Part shown: positions 32,372-42,010 of the stretch, one piece after another
Position numbering within the stretch: position 1 is the stretch's first letter
How the letters are laid out: every line of letters starts with the position of its first letter
Source: Pseudoxanthomonas sp. CF125
GTDB lineage: Bacteria > Pseudomonadota > Gammaproteobacteria > Xanthomonadales > Xanthomonadaceae
Direction of reading: 5' to 3'
NCBI RefSeq assembly: GCF_900104085.1
Contig: NZ_FNLD01000001.1
Span: forward strand, 2,053,935 to 2,117,934
DNA: 64,000 nucleotides
Notes under the pieces: generated by a model
Seen by the model: the letters and a program-made list of their open reading frames with translations, nothing else
Told to the model about the DNA's origin: nothing
The model's database searches: none
Position numbers and translations under genes: made by a program

Positions 32372-34912
32372 TCAGAACTTCTGCGAGAACCTCAATCCCA
32401 CCGTGCGCGGCGGGGAGGTGACGGTGTAGATCTGGCCGTTTTCGTAGCCGGGTACGGGTGCATGATCAACGTTGCCGCATACCGATTCGGCGCATTGGGT
32501 GAACCGGGCGATCTGCGGACGCTCGTCGAATGCGTTGCTGACGAACAGGTCCAAAGCCCAATTGTTCTTGGCGATGCCCACCGAGAAATCGGCCGTGGTG
32601 TAGGCCGGCAGGTCGCCCAGGATTTCCCGTTCCGCCGTACGCAGATCGGAAGTGCGTTCGCCCACATGCACCACCGCTCCCTGTACATAGGCATCGAAGC
32701 CGCCGATGTTGAACAGGTAGCGCGCGGTCAGGTTGCCCTTGAACTTGGGCGTTACCGGCAGCTGCGTACCGCTGGACGCTTCCGGACCTTCGAACTCCTC
32801 TCCTGTCTCCGGATTGATGACTCCTACCGGGCACTCGGTGATCGGCTTGCCGGACGAGTCGGTCAAACCGCAGAAATTCTCGGTCAGTTTGGCGTCGTAG
32901 AACGCCGCACCGGCGGTGAGCTGCAGGTTGTAGGTGGCGGCGAAATTCATTTCCATTTCCAGACCGTTGATGCGCGCCTGGTTCGCGTTCTTGATTTCGG
33001 TGAGGCCGTTGGCGCCAAGAATGCTGAACTGGAAATCCTCCCACTCCTGCCGGAACACCGCACCATTGAAGGTCAGGCGGTTGTCCATCCAACTGGTTTT
33101 CCAACCCAGCTCGTAGTTGGTCAGATAATCCGACACATACGGCGGCAGGCTGCCGCGGCGGTTGTTGCCGCCCGGGCGATAACCCTCCGACCAGGTGCCG
33201 TAGATCATCTTGGTATCGCTGAACTCGTAGGTGACGTTGAACTTGCCGATGGTGTCGTGCTCTTTCAGCTCCTTGTCGATGTTCACGCACGGCGAGTTCA
33301 TGAACGGCGTCTCGGGATCGGCGCAGAAAGCATCGGTGGGATTGTCCGGATCGTCGATGACGTAGCTGGCGAAACCGTGGAAGCCTTTAAGCGTGTTGTC
33401 CACCCGGAACGAACGGAAGCCCGCCATTGCGGTCAGTTTGTCGGTGATGTCGAACGAGAATTCGCCGAACACCGCTTCGTCGTGGTCCTCTCGTATCTGC
33501 TTGGTCAGCCACAGCGTGCCCGGCCAGCCTGGCACCGAAAGATCGGTGGCCAGTCCGTCGATGCGGTAGTCCTGCTGGATGTCGTGCCTCTGGTTCTGCC
33601 AGAACAGGCCGCCGACGAAGCGGAAGCGGTTTTCGGCCGGAGAGGAAATGCGCAACTCGTGGCTGGTCTTCTTGTAGCCGTCCTTGCCCCGGATGTATTG
33701 CGACGGATTGATGAAATCGCCGTTGTCGTTGTAGATGGAGCCGCCGTAGGCGTACAGCGTGTCGTACCAGAAAGAATAGTCGCTGTAGTCCGAATCGGTT
33801 TCGTCGTCGCGCTTGAGGTGGGCGAAGGCATAGGTGATGTCGAAATTGCCGATCTTGCCCTCCACGGTCAACGCCGCCTGCATCCACTTGTCCTCGGTGC
33901 GCTCGGGATAGTAGTGGTTCACGGCCAGGTCGCCGACGCTCTCGTCGAAGGCGAAGAGGCCGTTGCTGGTCGCGCGCTGGCCCATCACAGTCGGACTGAT
34001 GGTCCAGTTTTCGTTGAGGTCCAGCCGCAAGGCCAGGCGGGCGCCGGTCGTATCGACATCGTTGTAGTTGTCCTTGGCGCGCCCGGTGCACAGGAGCAGA
34101 TCGGTGGAAGTGCAATCGCGGTTGCTGACCACGCCGCCCCAACTCGGTACATCGTCCGGGTCGCGGATCGGGAATTGGCGGTCGTTCTCCCGGTTGTCGA
34201 TATATCCCGCATCGTGCTGGTTCCAGCCCACCAGGCGAATCGCCGCCTTTTCGGACAGCGGAATATTGACGAAGCCTTCGGCCACGTGCCCGGTGCCGCC
34301 GTGGCTGACGCTGTTGGCTTCCAGGCTGTAGCCGGCTTCGAAACCGGTGGGGTCGGGCTTGTTGGTGATGATGCGGATGGTGCCGGCCTGCGAGCTGGCG
34401 CCGTACAGCGTGCCCTGCGGGCCGGAGAGCACTTCGACGCGCGCGATGTCGTAGATGTGCAGATCCAGCGGACCCTGGATGGTGGTGACCGGTTGTTCGT
34501 CCAGGTACACGCCTACGCTGGGAAGCGGACCGGAATGGTTGCCATCACCGCCGCTGGACACGCCGCGCATGTAGATCTGCGCGAAGCCGGGGCCGAAGGT
34601 CTGGTAGGAAACGCTGGGCAGGTATTTCACGTAGTCCTCGAAATCGCTTACGTTGAGCTCTTCGAGTTTTTCGGTGCCCAGCACCTGGATGCTGATCGGC
34701 ACCTTCTGCAGGTTTTCCGAGCGCCTTTGCGAGGTCACCGTGATGGTGTCCAGGGTGGCGGCTTCTTTTTCCGCAGGCGTCGGCGCGGGCGTGGCTTCCT
34801 GCGCGAAGGCCGCCGAGCCCACCGCAAGGTAGATGGCGGCGGCCAACGGCAATCTGGCAAAAGACGACGGGGGTTTTCTTCGTTCGCTTCGTTTCGTTTC
34901 GTGTCTGCTCAT
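32372..34912 (-). CDS. TonB-dependent outer-membrane receptor
   Basis: Ligand-gated outer-membrane transporter powered by TonB. I use the ATG at 34912 (MSRHETKRSERRKPPSSFAR); a GTG three codons upstream at 34921 is an alternative. The signal peptide (LAAAIYLAVGSAAFAQ) is followed by a TonB-box-like segment (LDTITVTSQRR) and the plug (PISIQVLGTEKLEELNVSDF, VEVLSGPQGTLYGASSQAGT). The barrel contains many Asn/Tyr-rich strands and ends LRFSQKF with the C-terminal Phe. The product is 846 residues. It lies 42 nt after the TPR-sulfotransferase gene and is the last gene of the leftward iclR string, so it is probably the uptake component of the central locus. The ligand is not evident. Confidence 0.95.
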   Translation of the reverse strand: MSRHETKRSERRKPPSSFARLPLAAAIYLAVGSAAFAQEATPAPTPAEKEAATLDTITVTSQRRSENLQKVPISIQVLGTEKLEELNVSDFEDYVKYLPSVSYQTFGPGFAQIYMRGVSSGGDGNHSGPLPSVGVYLDEQPVTTIQGPLDLHIYDIARVEVLSGPQGTLYGASSQAGTIRIITNKPDPTGFEAGYSLEANSVSHGGTGHVAEGFVNIPLSEKAAIRLVGWNQHDAGYIDNRENDRQFPIRDPDDVPSWGGVVSNRDCTSTDLLLCTGRAKDNYNDVDTTGARLALRLDLNENWTISPTVMGQRATSNGLFAFDESVGDLAVNHYYPERTEDKWMQAALTVEGKIGNFDITYAFAHLKRDDETDSDYSDYSFWYDTLYAYGGSIYNDNGDFINPSQYIRGKDGYKKTSHELRISSPAENRFRFVGGLFWQNQRHDIQQDYRIDGLATDLSVPGWPGTLWLTKQIREDHDEAVFGEFSFDITDKLTAMAGFRSFRVDNTLKGFHGFASYVIDDPDNPTDAFCADPETPFMNSPCVNIDKELKEHDTIGKFNVTYEFSDTKMIYGTWSEGYRPGGNNRRGSLPPYVSDYLTNYELGWKTSWMDNRLTFNGAVFRQEWEDFQFSILGANGLTEIKNANQARINGLEMEMNFAATYNLQLTAGAAFYDAKLTENFCGLTDSSGKPITECPVGVINPETGEEFEGPEASSGTQLPVTPKFKGNLTARYLFNIGGFDAYVQGAVVHVGERTSDLRTAEREILGDLPAYTTADFSVGIAKNNWALDLFVSNAFDERPQIARFTQCAESVCGNVDHAPVPGYENGQIYTVTSPPRTVGLRFSQKF

Positions 34913-34954
34913 CTGCGTCACTCTCTCCAGTGATGGTTGTCGATGCTTGGATAA

Positions 34955-36985
34955 CTACCTTGCCAACGGAAACTCCGGCACCGCCGGATAACTGTCCAGG
35001 ACCGGGCCCAGCGCGCTTTTCAGCGGCCCCAGCCATGGATCATAATTTCGCCAATGGTCCACGCCCTCGCGGTAGATCGGCTTGCGCACCTGCTCGGAAC
35101 TGGCGGTGCGCACGGCGCGCTTGTTCTCGAAGAAGCGCAGACAGCCGTCTTCGAATGGAAGCCCGCAGTATTCGAGCAGAAGGCGCACCTGGGTTTCGGT
35201 GTCGTCGACCATGTCCTCGTAGAAGACCCGGTGCACCCGGCCCGGCAGCGCGTCGTCGAAATGCGCCATCAGTTCGACGTAGTCCGCGTAGTAGCGGCCG
35301 ATGTCGTCCAGGCTGTAGGTGAAGCTCTGCCCGCGCGCGAAGTGCTGCTTGTAGCCGGAGAAGCAGCAGGCCAGAGGGTGCCGGCGCGCATCGACGATCT
35401 TCGCATTGGGCAGCATCAGCTGGATCAGGCCGATGTGCAGGAAATTGTTGGGCATCTTGTCGATGAAGAACGGCGCATCGGTCTTGCGCTGGATGCGGGT
35501 GTGCTGCAGGTAGCGTTCGCCGAGCGCGCGCAGTTCTTCGGCGCCCATCGCCTCCAGCACGTCGTGGTAGGGCATGGCATGGCCGGCGCTGCCCTGGCCG
35601 CGCAACTCGCGGGTGATGGAGGTGATTTCCGGCAGCTCCATGGTGCCTTCGACCGCCGAGTGGCTGGACAGGATCTGCTCCAGCAGAGTCGAACCGGCGC
35701 GCGGCAGGCCGACGATGAAGATGGGATCGGCGGCGATGGCCCCGTAACCATGCCGCTGTTCGAAGAATTCGCGCGTGTAGCCGCGCTTGATGCGGGCCAC
35801 GCGCGCCGAGGTGTCCTTGGCGCTGTAAGCCAGCGTGGCGCGGCGCAGTTCATTGCCGTGCTGGTAATGCAGGAACGAAGCCTCGTATTCGCCCTCGTCC
35901 TCCAACGCCTTGCCGAGTGCGAATTCCAGGTGCTGGCGGTGTTCGGAAGCCAGATCGGGCTTGGCCAGTTCCCGCTGCATCACCACCCGGTCGTCGCCGG
36001 AAAAACGGAAAGTCTTCAGATTGGCCAGGCTCCACCACACCTCGCCCGAGCCCGGCTCCAATTGCAAGCTGCGCCGGTAAGCCTCGATCGCGCGGTCCTG
36101 GTGGCCGGCGGTCTTGAGCGCGTGGCCGTAGCTCATCCAGATCCTCGGGTGCTTGGGATAGACCTTGAGGATCTGCTGGTAGAGAGCGATGGCCGGTTCG
36201 TAGTCACCGATACGACATAGCACCACGGCCTTGAGATTTCGATAGCCGGGATTGTCGGGTTCGTGCGCCAGCAGCTGGTCTATCTGGGCCAGCGCTTCGG
36301 CGGGCTTGTTGGAACGGTGCAGCGCCAGCGCGTAATTCTGGCGCGCGGCGTGGAAGCTGGGCGACAGTTCCAGGCACCGCGCCAACAGGTTTTCCGCATC
36401 CTCGTTGCGGCCCAGGCGCATCGCCACCTCGGCCAGCATGCGGATGGCGGCCACATCGGTGGGCGCGCGCTTCAGGTGCTCGCGCAGCAATGCTTCCGCT
36501 TCGGGGATGCGCTGTTCGTGCAAGGCGTTGGCGGCAGCCAGCAGCTGCGGGTCGCGGGTGGAGTAGCGCAGGTGGTTGGCGTAGGCGACATCGGCGCCCT
36601 GGGCGTCGTCCATCGCCATGAAATGATCGCCCAGCGCAAGCCACGCCTGCGGCAGATCCGGCTTCAGCTTTACCGCGCGGCGCAACGCGGCGACCGCTTC
36701 GTCGCCCTGTCTGGCGCGGCTCAGCGCGATGCCCAGTTCCAGCTGGGCCATGGCCGAATTGGGTTGCGAGATCGCCAGGGGCTGCAGAATTTTCAGCGCG
36801 CCTTCTATGTCGCCGCGCGCGCGGTGCGAAACGCCCAGCACCAGCAGAGCCATGGGATGGTCGCCGACGGCCTTGATGATTTCCGTCGCCTGCTCGCCGG
36901 CCAGCGCCGGATCGGTCGCAAGCAGCCGGGAGGCATGGGCGAGCGCGGTTTCCAGCGTAGCGGTGGGAGCGGCGGCGGTGTTCAT
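34955..36985 (-). CDS. TPR-repeat protein with C-terminal sulfotransferase domain
   Basis: Two-part protein of 676 residues. Residues 1-375 or so are tandem TPR units (for example AMAQLELGIALSRARQGDEAVAALRRAV, abbreviated here by its core LELGIALSRARQGDEA). The C-terminal half is a sulfotransferase domain with the PAPS phosphate-binding loop FIVGLPRAGSTLLEQILSSH near residue 415, the ELPEI segment and DARRHPLACCFSGYKQHFA with the 3'-phosphate Ser/Arg region. No signal peptide is clear. In Xanthomonadaceae and Caulobacterales such genes are often next to TonB receptors; the acceptor substrate is unknown. It sits between a secreted M20 peptidase and the TonB receptor. Confidence 0.9.
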   Translation of the reverse strand: MNTAAAPTATLETALAHASRLLATDPALAGEQATEIIKAVGDHPMALLVLGVSHRARGDIEGALKILQPLAISQPNSAMAQLELGIALSRARQGDEAVAALRRAVKLKPDLPQAWLALGDHFMAMDDAQGADVAYANHLRYSTRDPQLLAAANALHEQRIPEAEALLREHLKRAPTDVAAIRMLAEVAMRLGRNEDAENLLARCLELSPSFHAARQNYALALHRSNKPAEALAQIDQLLAHEPDNPGYRNLKAVVLCRIGDYEPAIALYQQILKVYPKHPRIWMSYGHALKTAGHQDRAIEAYRRSLQLEPGSGEVWWSLANLKTFRFSGDDRVVMQRELAKPDLASEHRQHLEFALGKALEDEGEYEASFLHYQHGNELRRATLAYSAKDTSARVARIKRGYTREFFEQRHGYGAIAADPIFIVGLPRAGSTLLEQILSSHSAVEGTMELPEITSITRELRGQGSAGHAMPYHDVLEAMGAEELRALGERYLQHTRIQRKTDAPFFIDKMPNNFLHIGLIQLMLPNAKIVDARRHPLACCFSGYKQHFARGQSFTYSLDDIGRYYADYVELMAHFDDALPGRVHRVFYEDMVDDTETQVRLLLEYCGLPFEDGCLRFFENKRAVRTASSEQVRKPIYREGVDHWRNYDPWLGPLKSALGPVLDSYPAVPEFPLAR

Positions 36986-37117
36986 ACTGCTGAATCCGCG
37001 GATTGCCGCTCGCAGGGCAAGGCCGCCTTGCCGGCCGCACGCTCCATCGATTCCGTTGTATCGCGCTTCATTGGAGCACCCCCGTTCACTGCAGCCCGTT
37101 CACGGCAGTCCGTTCCG

Positions 37118-38524
37118 TCATAGCGCTTTCAGCAATCTATAGTTGAATTGAAGGGATTGGTAGTAGGACGCCACCAGGATGCGTTCGTCCTGGCCATGGG
37201 CGCGGTCGTCGTCCACGTCGTAGGGCATGCCGTTGAACACGTAGACCGGCATGCCGGCCGCACGCAGGAATACGCTGTCGGTGGCGCCGGCGGACATGTA
37301 GGGCGAAACCGGCATTTCACCCCACACCGCTTTGGCCACCTCGGCGATACGGGCGAAGAGTTCGGCGTTGACCGGGGAAGGCGGGCTGGGGTGGGGTTCG
37401 GCGACGCGGGCCAGCTCGATGCCCGGATCGGCGAGCGCCTGCCTGAGGGCCAGATCGATCCCGGCCAGGTCTTCGTCGGGCAGCACGCGGCAGTTCACCG
37501 TGGCCTGCGCCATCTGCGGCAGGGCGTTTTCGGCGTGGCCGCCCTTCAGCAAGGTGGGAATGCAAGTCGTGCGCAGTTGCGCATTGTTGTAGGTGGAGGT
37601 CGCCGCCAGCCGGGCCAGCGCCACCGGATCCTGCGGTTCGCGCGAAGCGGCCAGCATCCCGGTAGCGGCATCTCCCGAATACAACTTGGCCAGACCGGCG
37701 TAGTAGCCGCGCGTGGCCGAGTTGGTATGCAGCGGGAACTGCAATGCCGACAGCCTGGCCAGGCCATGCGCCAACCGGTATACGGCGTTGTCCGCAGTGG
37801 GCAGTGAACTGTGGCCGCCCGGATTGCGCGCAGTGAGGGTGAAACTGAGGTAGACCTTCTCTGCGGTTTCCACCGACAGCACCGCCGGCTTGCCGTTGCG
37901 GATCTCCGGCCCGCCGCCATCGACATTGAGGGAATACTGCGCCTTGATCAGTTCCGGCCGATGCGCCAGCAGCCACTGCACGCCGTTGTCGCCGCCGTCC
38001 TCTTCGCCCGCAGTCAGCGCCAGCACGTAATCCCCGTGCGGCACGAAGCCTTCCTGGCGCAGGCGCAGCAGCGTTGCGACCAGACCGGCCGCACCGCCTT
38101 TGATGTCCGAGGTGCCGCGGCCGTAGAAGTAGCCGCCGTCCTCGGTCAGTTTGAACGGATCGAAATGCCAGTCCTCGCGCTTGGCTTCCACCACATCCAG
38201 GTGGGCCAGCAACAGAATCGGCTCGCGCTCTCCACGGCCGCGCAGCCGCACCACCAGGTTGCGCTTCAGCGGATTGTCGCCCAGCACCAGCACATCGGCC
38301 GGGTCGAAACCGGCGTCAAGAAAACGCTTGGCCATCGCTTCGGCGGCGGCGGTGGTGCTGCCGTGGTCCGGCGTGGTGTCGATATCGATCAGTTCGCGCA
38401 ACAGCTCGCGGCCCAACGTCCGTTGGGCGGCCGGCACCTGCTCGGCCGCCGGCGACGCCAACGGCAGCAACAGCAACGCCGCCAGGCCGGCTACGCGTAT
38501 TTTATTGAAAGCCCGATGCTTCAT
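37118..38524 (-). CDS. Secreted M20-family metallo-carboxypeptidase
   Basis: Dizinc M20/M25/M40 peptidase or amidohydrolase that removes an acyl or peptide-linked residue. The ATG at 38524 gives a signal peptide (VAGLAALLLLPLASPAAEQ), so it acts in the periplasm. Metal site residues are His in LLLAHLDVVEAKREDW, the bridging Asp in YGRGTSDIKGG, the Glu pair in LTAGEEDGGDNG and the dimer-domain His in RNPGGHSSLPTADN, and a final His in DDDRAHGQDERI. The product is 468 residues. It starts 25 nt after the thiolase stop and is part of the leftward iclR string, suggesting it trims the compound whose carbon skeleton the pathway degrades. Confidence 0.9.
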   Translation of the reverse strand: MKHRAFNKIRVAGLAALLLLPLASPAAEQVPAAQRTLGRELLRELIDIDTTPDHGSTTAAAEAMAKRFLDAGFDPADVLVLGDNPLKRNLVVRLRGRGEREPILLLAHLDVVEAKREDWHFDPFKLTEDGGYFYGRGTSDIKGGAAGLVATLLRLRQEGFVPHGDYVLALTAGEEDGGDNGVQWLLAHRPELIKAQYSLNVDGGGPEIRNGKPAVLSVETAEKVYLSFTLTARNPGGHSSLPTADNAVYRLAHGLARLSALQFPLHTNSATRGYYAGLAKLYSGDAATGMLAASREPQDPVALARLAATSTYNNAQLRTTCIPTLLKGGHAENALPQMAQATVNCRVLPDEDLAGIDLALRQALADPGIELARVAEPHPSPPSPVNAELFARIAEVAKAVWGEMPVSPYMSAGATDSVFLRAAGMPVYVFNGMPYDVDDDRAHGQDERILVASYYQSLQFNYRLLKAL

Positions 38525-38549
38525 TGCTGTTCCCGTACCGGTGTTTTTC

Positions 38550-39748
<1,199 letters not shown>

Positions 39749-39752
<4 letters not shown>

Positions 39753-40564
39753 AGGCCCTGTCTCCTGTAAACGTGCGGGTCCCAGCCGCCCTGCCGGATC
39801 GCTTGCTCAATTTCGGGTTGTGCGGCGCGCAAGGCAGGCAGGATTTCCTTCAATGCCCGGCCCTGCGCCTTATCGCTGTACTGCATGCTCACGTTGAGGC
39901 CGGCGACCACGCAGCCGTTGGCGGCGCGGATCGGCACGGCGATGGAGCACAGGCCCAGTTCCAGTTCCTGCGAAACCATCGCATAGCCCTGCTTGCGCAC
40001 CTGCAGCAGTTCGCTCTTCAGCGCGCGCGCATTGCGCAGCGTCTTCGGCGTATAGGGCTGGAATTTGTTCCCCTGCATCCAGGCGTCCAGTTCGGCATCG
40101 GGCAGGTCGGCCAGCATCACCCGTCCCATCGAGGCGGCGAACGCGGGCAGCCGCGCGCCCACTCCCAGCGCGATGCTCATCACCCGCCGCACCGGCACGC
40201 GCAGCACGTAGACGATGTCGTAGCCGTCCAGCACCGCCAGCGAGCACGACTCGCCGACCTTCTGCGCCAGCTGTTCCATGGTCTGTTGCGCCAGCTCGTT
40301 GAGATCCAGCGAAGACAGATAGCTGTAGCCCAGCTCCAGCACCCGCGGAGTGAGGAAGAAGCTGCGTCCGCGCGCGCCCACGTAACCCAGGTGTTGCAAG
40401 GTCAGCAGGATGCGCCGCACCACTGCACGCGACAGGCCGGTGCTGACCGCTATTTCCGAAAGGCTGGGACTGGGCAGATCGTGCCCGAACGCGCGCAGCA
40501 CCTGCAGGCTGCGAGCGAGCGATTGCACATAGTCCGGGCTTTCTTCGAAGGGGTTGGCTGCCAT
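39749..40564 (-). CDS. IclR-family transcriptional regulator (PcaR/PobR-like)
   Basis: IclR-type regulator with an N-terminal winged helix and a C-terminal effector-binding domain. I start it at the ATG at 40564 (MAANPFEESPDYVQSLARSL); upstream in-frame codons run through the promoter region. The helix-turn-helix is LSEIAVSTGLSRAVVRRILL, followed by LGYVGARGRSFFLTPRVLELGYSYL. The DYVQSLARSLQVLRAF opening is characteristic of the PcaR/PcaU/PobR branch, whose members respond to 3-oxoadipate or aromatic acids. The product is 271 residues. The gene diverges from the aminotransferase operon and overlaps pcaF, so it very likely controls both strings, possibly with 3-oxoadipate as inducer (inference). 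Confidence 0.9.
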
Positions 40565-40581
40565 GCGCCGTCGCGTGTGGA

Positions 40582-40647
40582 TTGACAGCCTGAGCGTAGA
40601 AGGTTTCCAATGGGTTCGCAATACGAATTAGTGTTCGATTACCGCAC
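40582..40647. promoter_or_regulatory. Divergent promoter/operator region for the iclR and aminotransferase strings
   Basis: Rightwards, a perfect TTGACA (40582-40587) is followed after 18 bp by TCCAAT (40606-40611). Leftwards, TTGCGA (complement of 40616-40621) is followed after 17 bp by TACGCT (complement of 40593-40598). Overlapping both is the inverted repeat TTCGCAATACGAA (40615-40627), and further right GTTCGATTACCGCAC (40633-40647). The latter resembles the PcaR operator GTTCGATAATCGCAC as I remember it from Pseudomonas putida. Binding here would block both divergent promoters. Promoters and operators were picked by eye. Confidence 0.55.
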
Positions 40648-40669
40648 AAAGCCGGGGGCGGGATGAATT

Positions 40670-42010
40670 GTGACCAGTGAGCGCGACAGCGTGCTGCACA
40701 GTTGGTGCGTGCAGTCCGAATGGCGGGCGCCGACCATTGTCGGCGGCCAGGGTGCACGCCTGCGTGACGACGCGGGGCGCGAGTACCTGGATATGAGCAG
40801 TCTGGCCGAATGCAGCAATCTGGGGCACCAGCATCCGCACATCGTCGCCGCCATCCGCGCACAGGCCGAGCGTTTGTGTTTCGTCACTTCGGCCTGGGGC
40901 GCGCAGCCGCGCGCGGAACTGGCCGGGATGTTGCTGGAGAAATCCGGATTCGACGGCGGCCGCGTGTTCTTCACCCTGGGCGGCGCCGATGCCAACGAGC
41001 ACGCGGTCAAGTTCGCACGGCAGGCACGCGGTTTGCCGCATGGCAAGGTGATCACGCGCGACCGCTCCTATCATGGCGCCAGCTACGCGGGCATGGCTCT
41101 GTCGGGCGATTCGCGCACGCGGCTGCAGGTCGATCCCGAAAACTTCGACGTACTGCACGTTCCGCCGCCGTACGCCTATCGCTGCCCCTTCGGCAGCGAC
41201 AGCGACGGACAATGCGGCGAGCGCGCCGCCGCCGCGGTCGCCGGTGCCATTGATCGGCACGGCGCCGACGGCGTCGCTGCGGTGATGATGGAGCCCAACG
41301 CGGGCACCAATGGCATTGTCGCGCCGGACAACTATTGGCCGCTGCTGCGGCAACTGACCCTGGAACGCGGCGTTCCGCTGATCGCCGACGAAGTGATGAG
41401 CGGCTTCGGCCGTTGCGGCGAATGGTTCGCCTGGCAGCGTCACGGCGATCAAGCCAAGCCGGACCTGATGACGCTGGCCAAGGGCCTGACCGGCGCGCAC
41501 CTGCCGCTCGGCGCGGTGGTCGTGTCCGCTGGAATCGCAGCGTCCCTGGAGCACGAGATGCTCTACACCGGCCTGACCTACTGCGGCCATCCGCTGTCGT
41601 GCGCGGCGGGCGTGGCCGCGCTGCAGGCGTACGAGAACGAGAAGCTCATCGAACGCTCGCGCTCGCTCGGCGCGCGGATGCTGGCGTCGCTGCAGCGCAT
41701 GCAGTCGCGCCACCCGGTGATCGGCGAGGTGCGCGGCGGCCATGGCCTGTTCGCGGTGGTCGAACTGGTTTCCGACCGTGCCAGCCGTACGCCGCTGGCG
41801 CCCTGGCCGCAGATGGCCCCGACGCTGAAGGCGCTATTGCACGAAGCATTGGAACAAGGCGTGTCCTTCGCCGCGCGCGGCAATCTGATCTTGCTGGCGC
41901 CGCCGCTGGTGATCGAGGAAAACGAACTGACCGATGCATTGGACTTGCTGGATCGCCTGATCGGCGAGATGGGCGTACGGGTGGGCGATGTCCAGCGGGA
42001 GTCGGCATGA
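40670..42010 (+). CDS. Class III PLP-dependent aminotransferase (first of two)
   Basis: Omega-aminotransferase-type enzyme of fold type I, class III, expected to move a terminal or beta amino group to pyruvate or 2-oxoglutarate. GTG start at 40670 (MTSERDSVLHSWCVQSEW) with GGCGGG upstream. The PLP lysine is in LMTLAKGLTGAHLPLG near residue 268. Other motifs are the cofactor loop LGGADANEHAVKFARQ and IADEVMSGFGRCGEW with the PLP-ring Asp, and EPNAGTNGIV. The product is 446 residues. Similar sequences are annotated taurine-pyruvate or aspartate aminotransferase family. It is the first gene of the rightward string and overlaps the aldehyde dehydrogenase gene by 4 nt. Confidence 0.9.
   Translation: MTSERDSVLHSWCVQSEWRAPTIVGGQGARLRDDAGREYLDMSSLAECSNLGHQHPHIVAAIRAQAERLCFVTSAWGAQPRAELAGMLLEKSGFDGGRVFFTLGGADANEHAVKFARQARGLPHGKVITRDRSYHGASYAGMALSGDSRTRLQVDPENFDVLHVPPPYAYRCPFGSDSDGQCGERAAAAVAGAIDRHGADGVAAVMMEPNAGTNGIVAPDNYWPLLRQLTLERGVPLIADEVMSGFGRCGEWFAWQRHGDQAKPDLMTLAKGLTGAHLPLGAVVVSAGIAASLEHEMLYTGLTYCGHPLSCAAGVAALQAYENEKLIERSRSLGARMLASLQRMQSRHPVIGEVRGGHGLFAVVELVSDRASRTPLAPWPQMAPTLKALLHEALEQGVSFAARGNLILLAPPLVIEENELTDALDLLDRLIGEMGVRVGDVQRESA

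Noticed and set aside
32462..34933. Very long open frame (over 800 codons) opposite the TonB receptor gene
   Set aside because: It is antisense to a well-supported gene and has the Arg/His/Gly/Val-rich composition of a GC-rich shadow frame. Similar cases lie opposite the M1 peptidase (6969-9623), the S9A peptidase (22938-25094), the propeller/PHP gene (46541-49162) and the permease/flavoenzyme region (54519-56816).
34955..36985. A lasso-peptide-type locus (TonB receptor plus S9 isopeptidase)
   Set aside because: No precursor, B or C protein genes are seen, and the S9 peptidase is far away in the divergent string with general S9 motifs.
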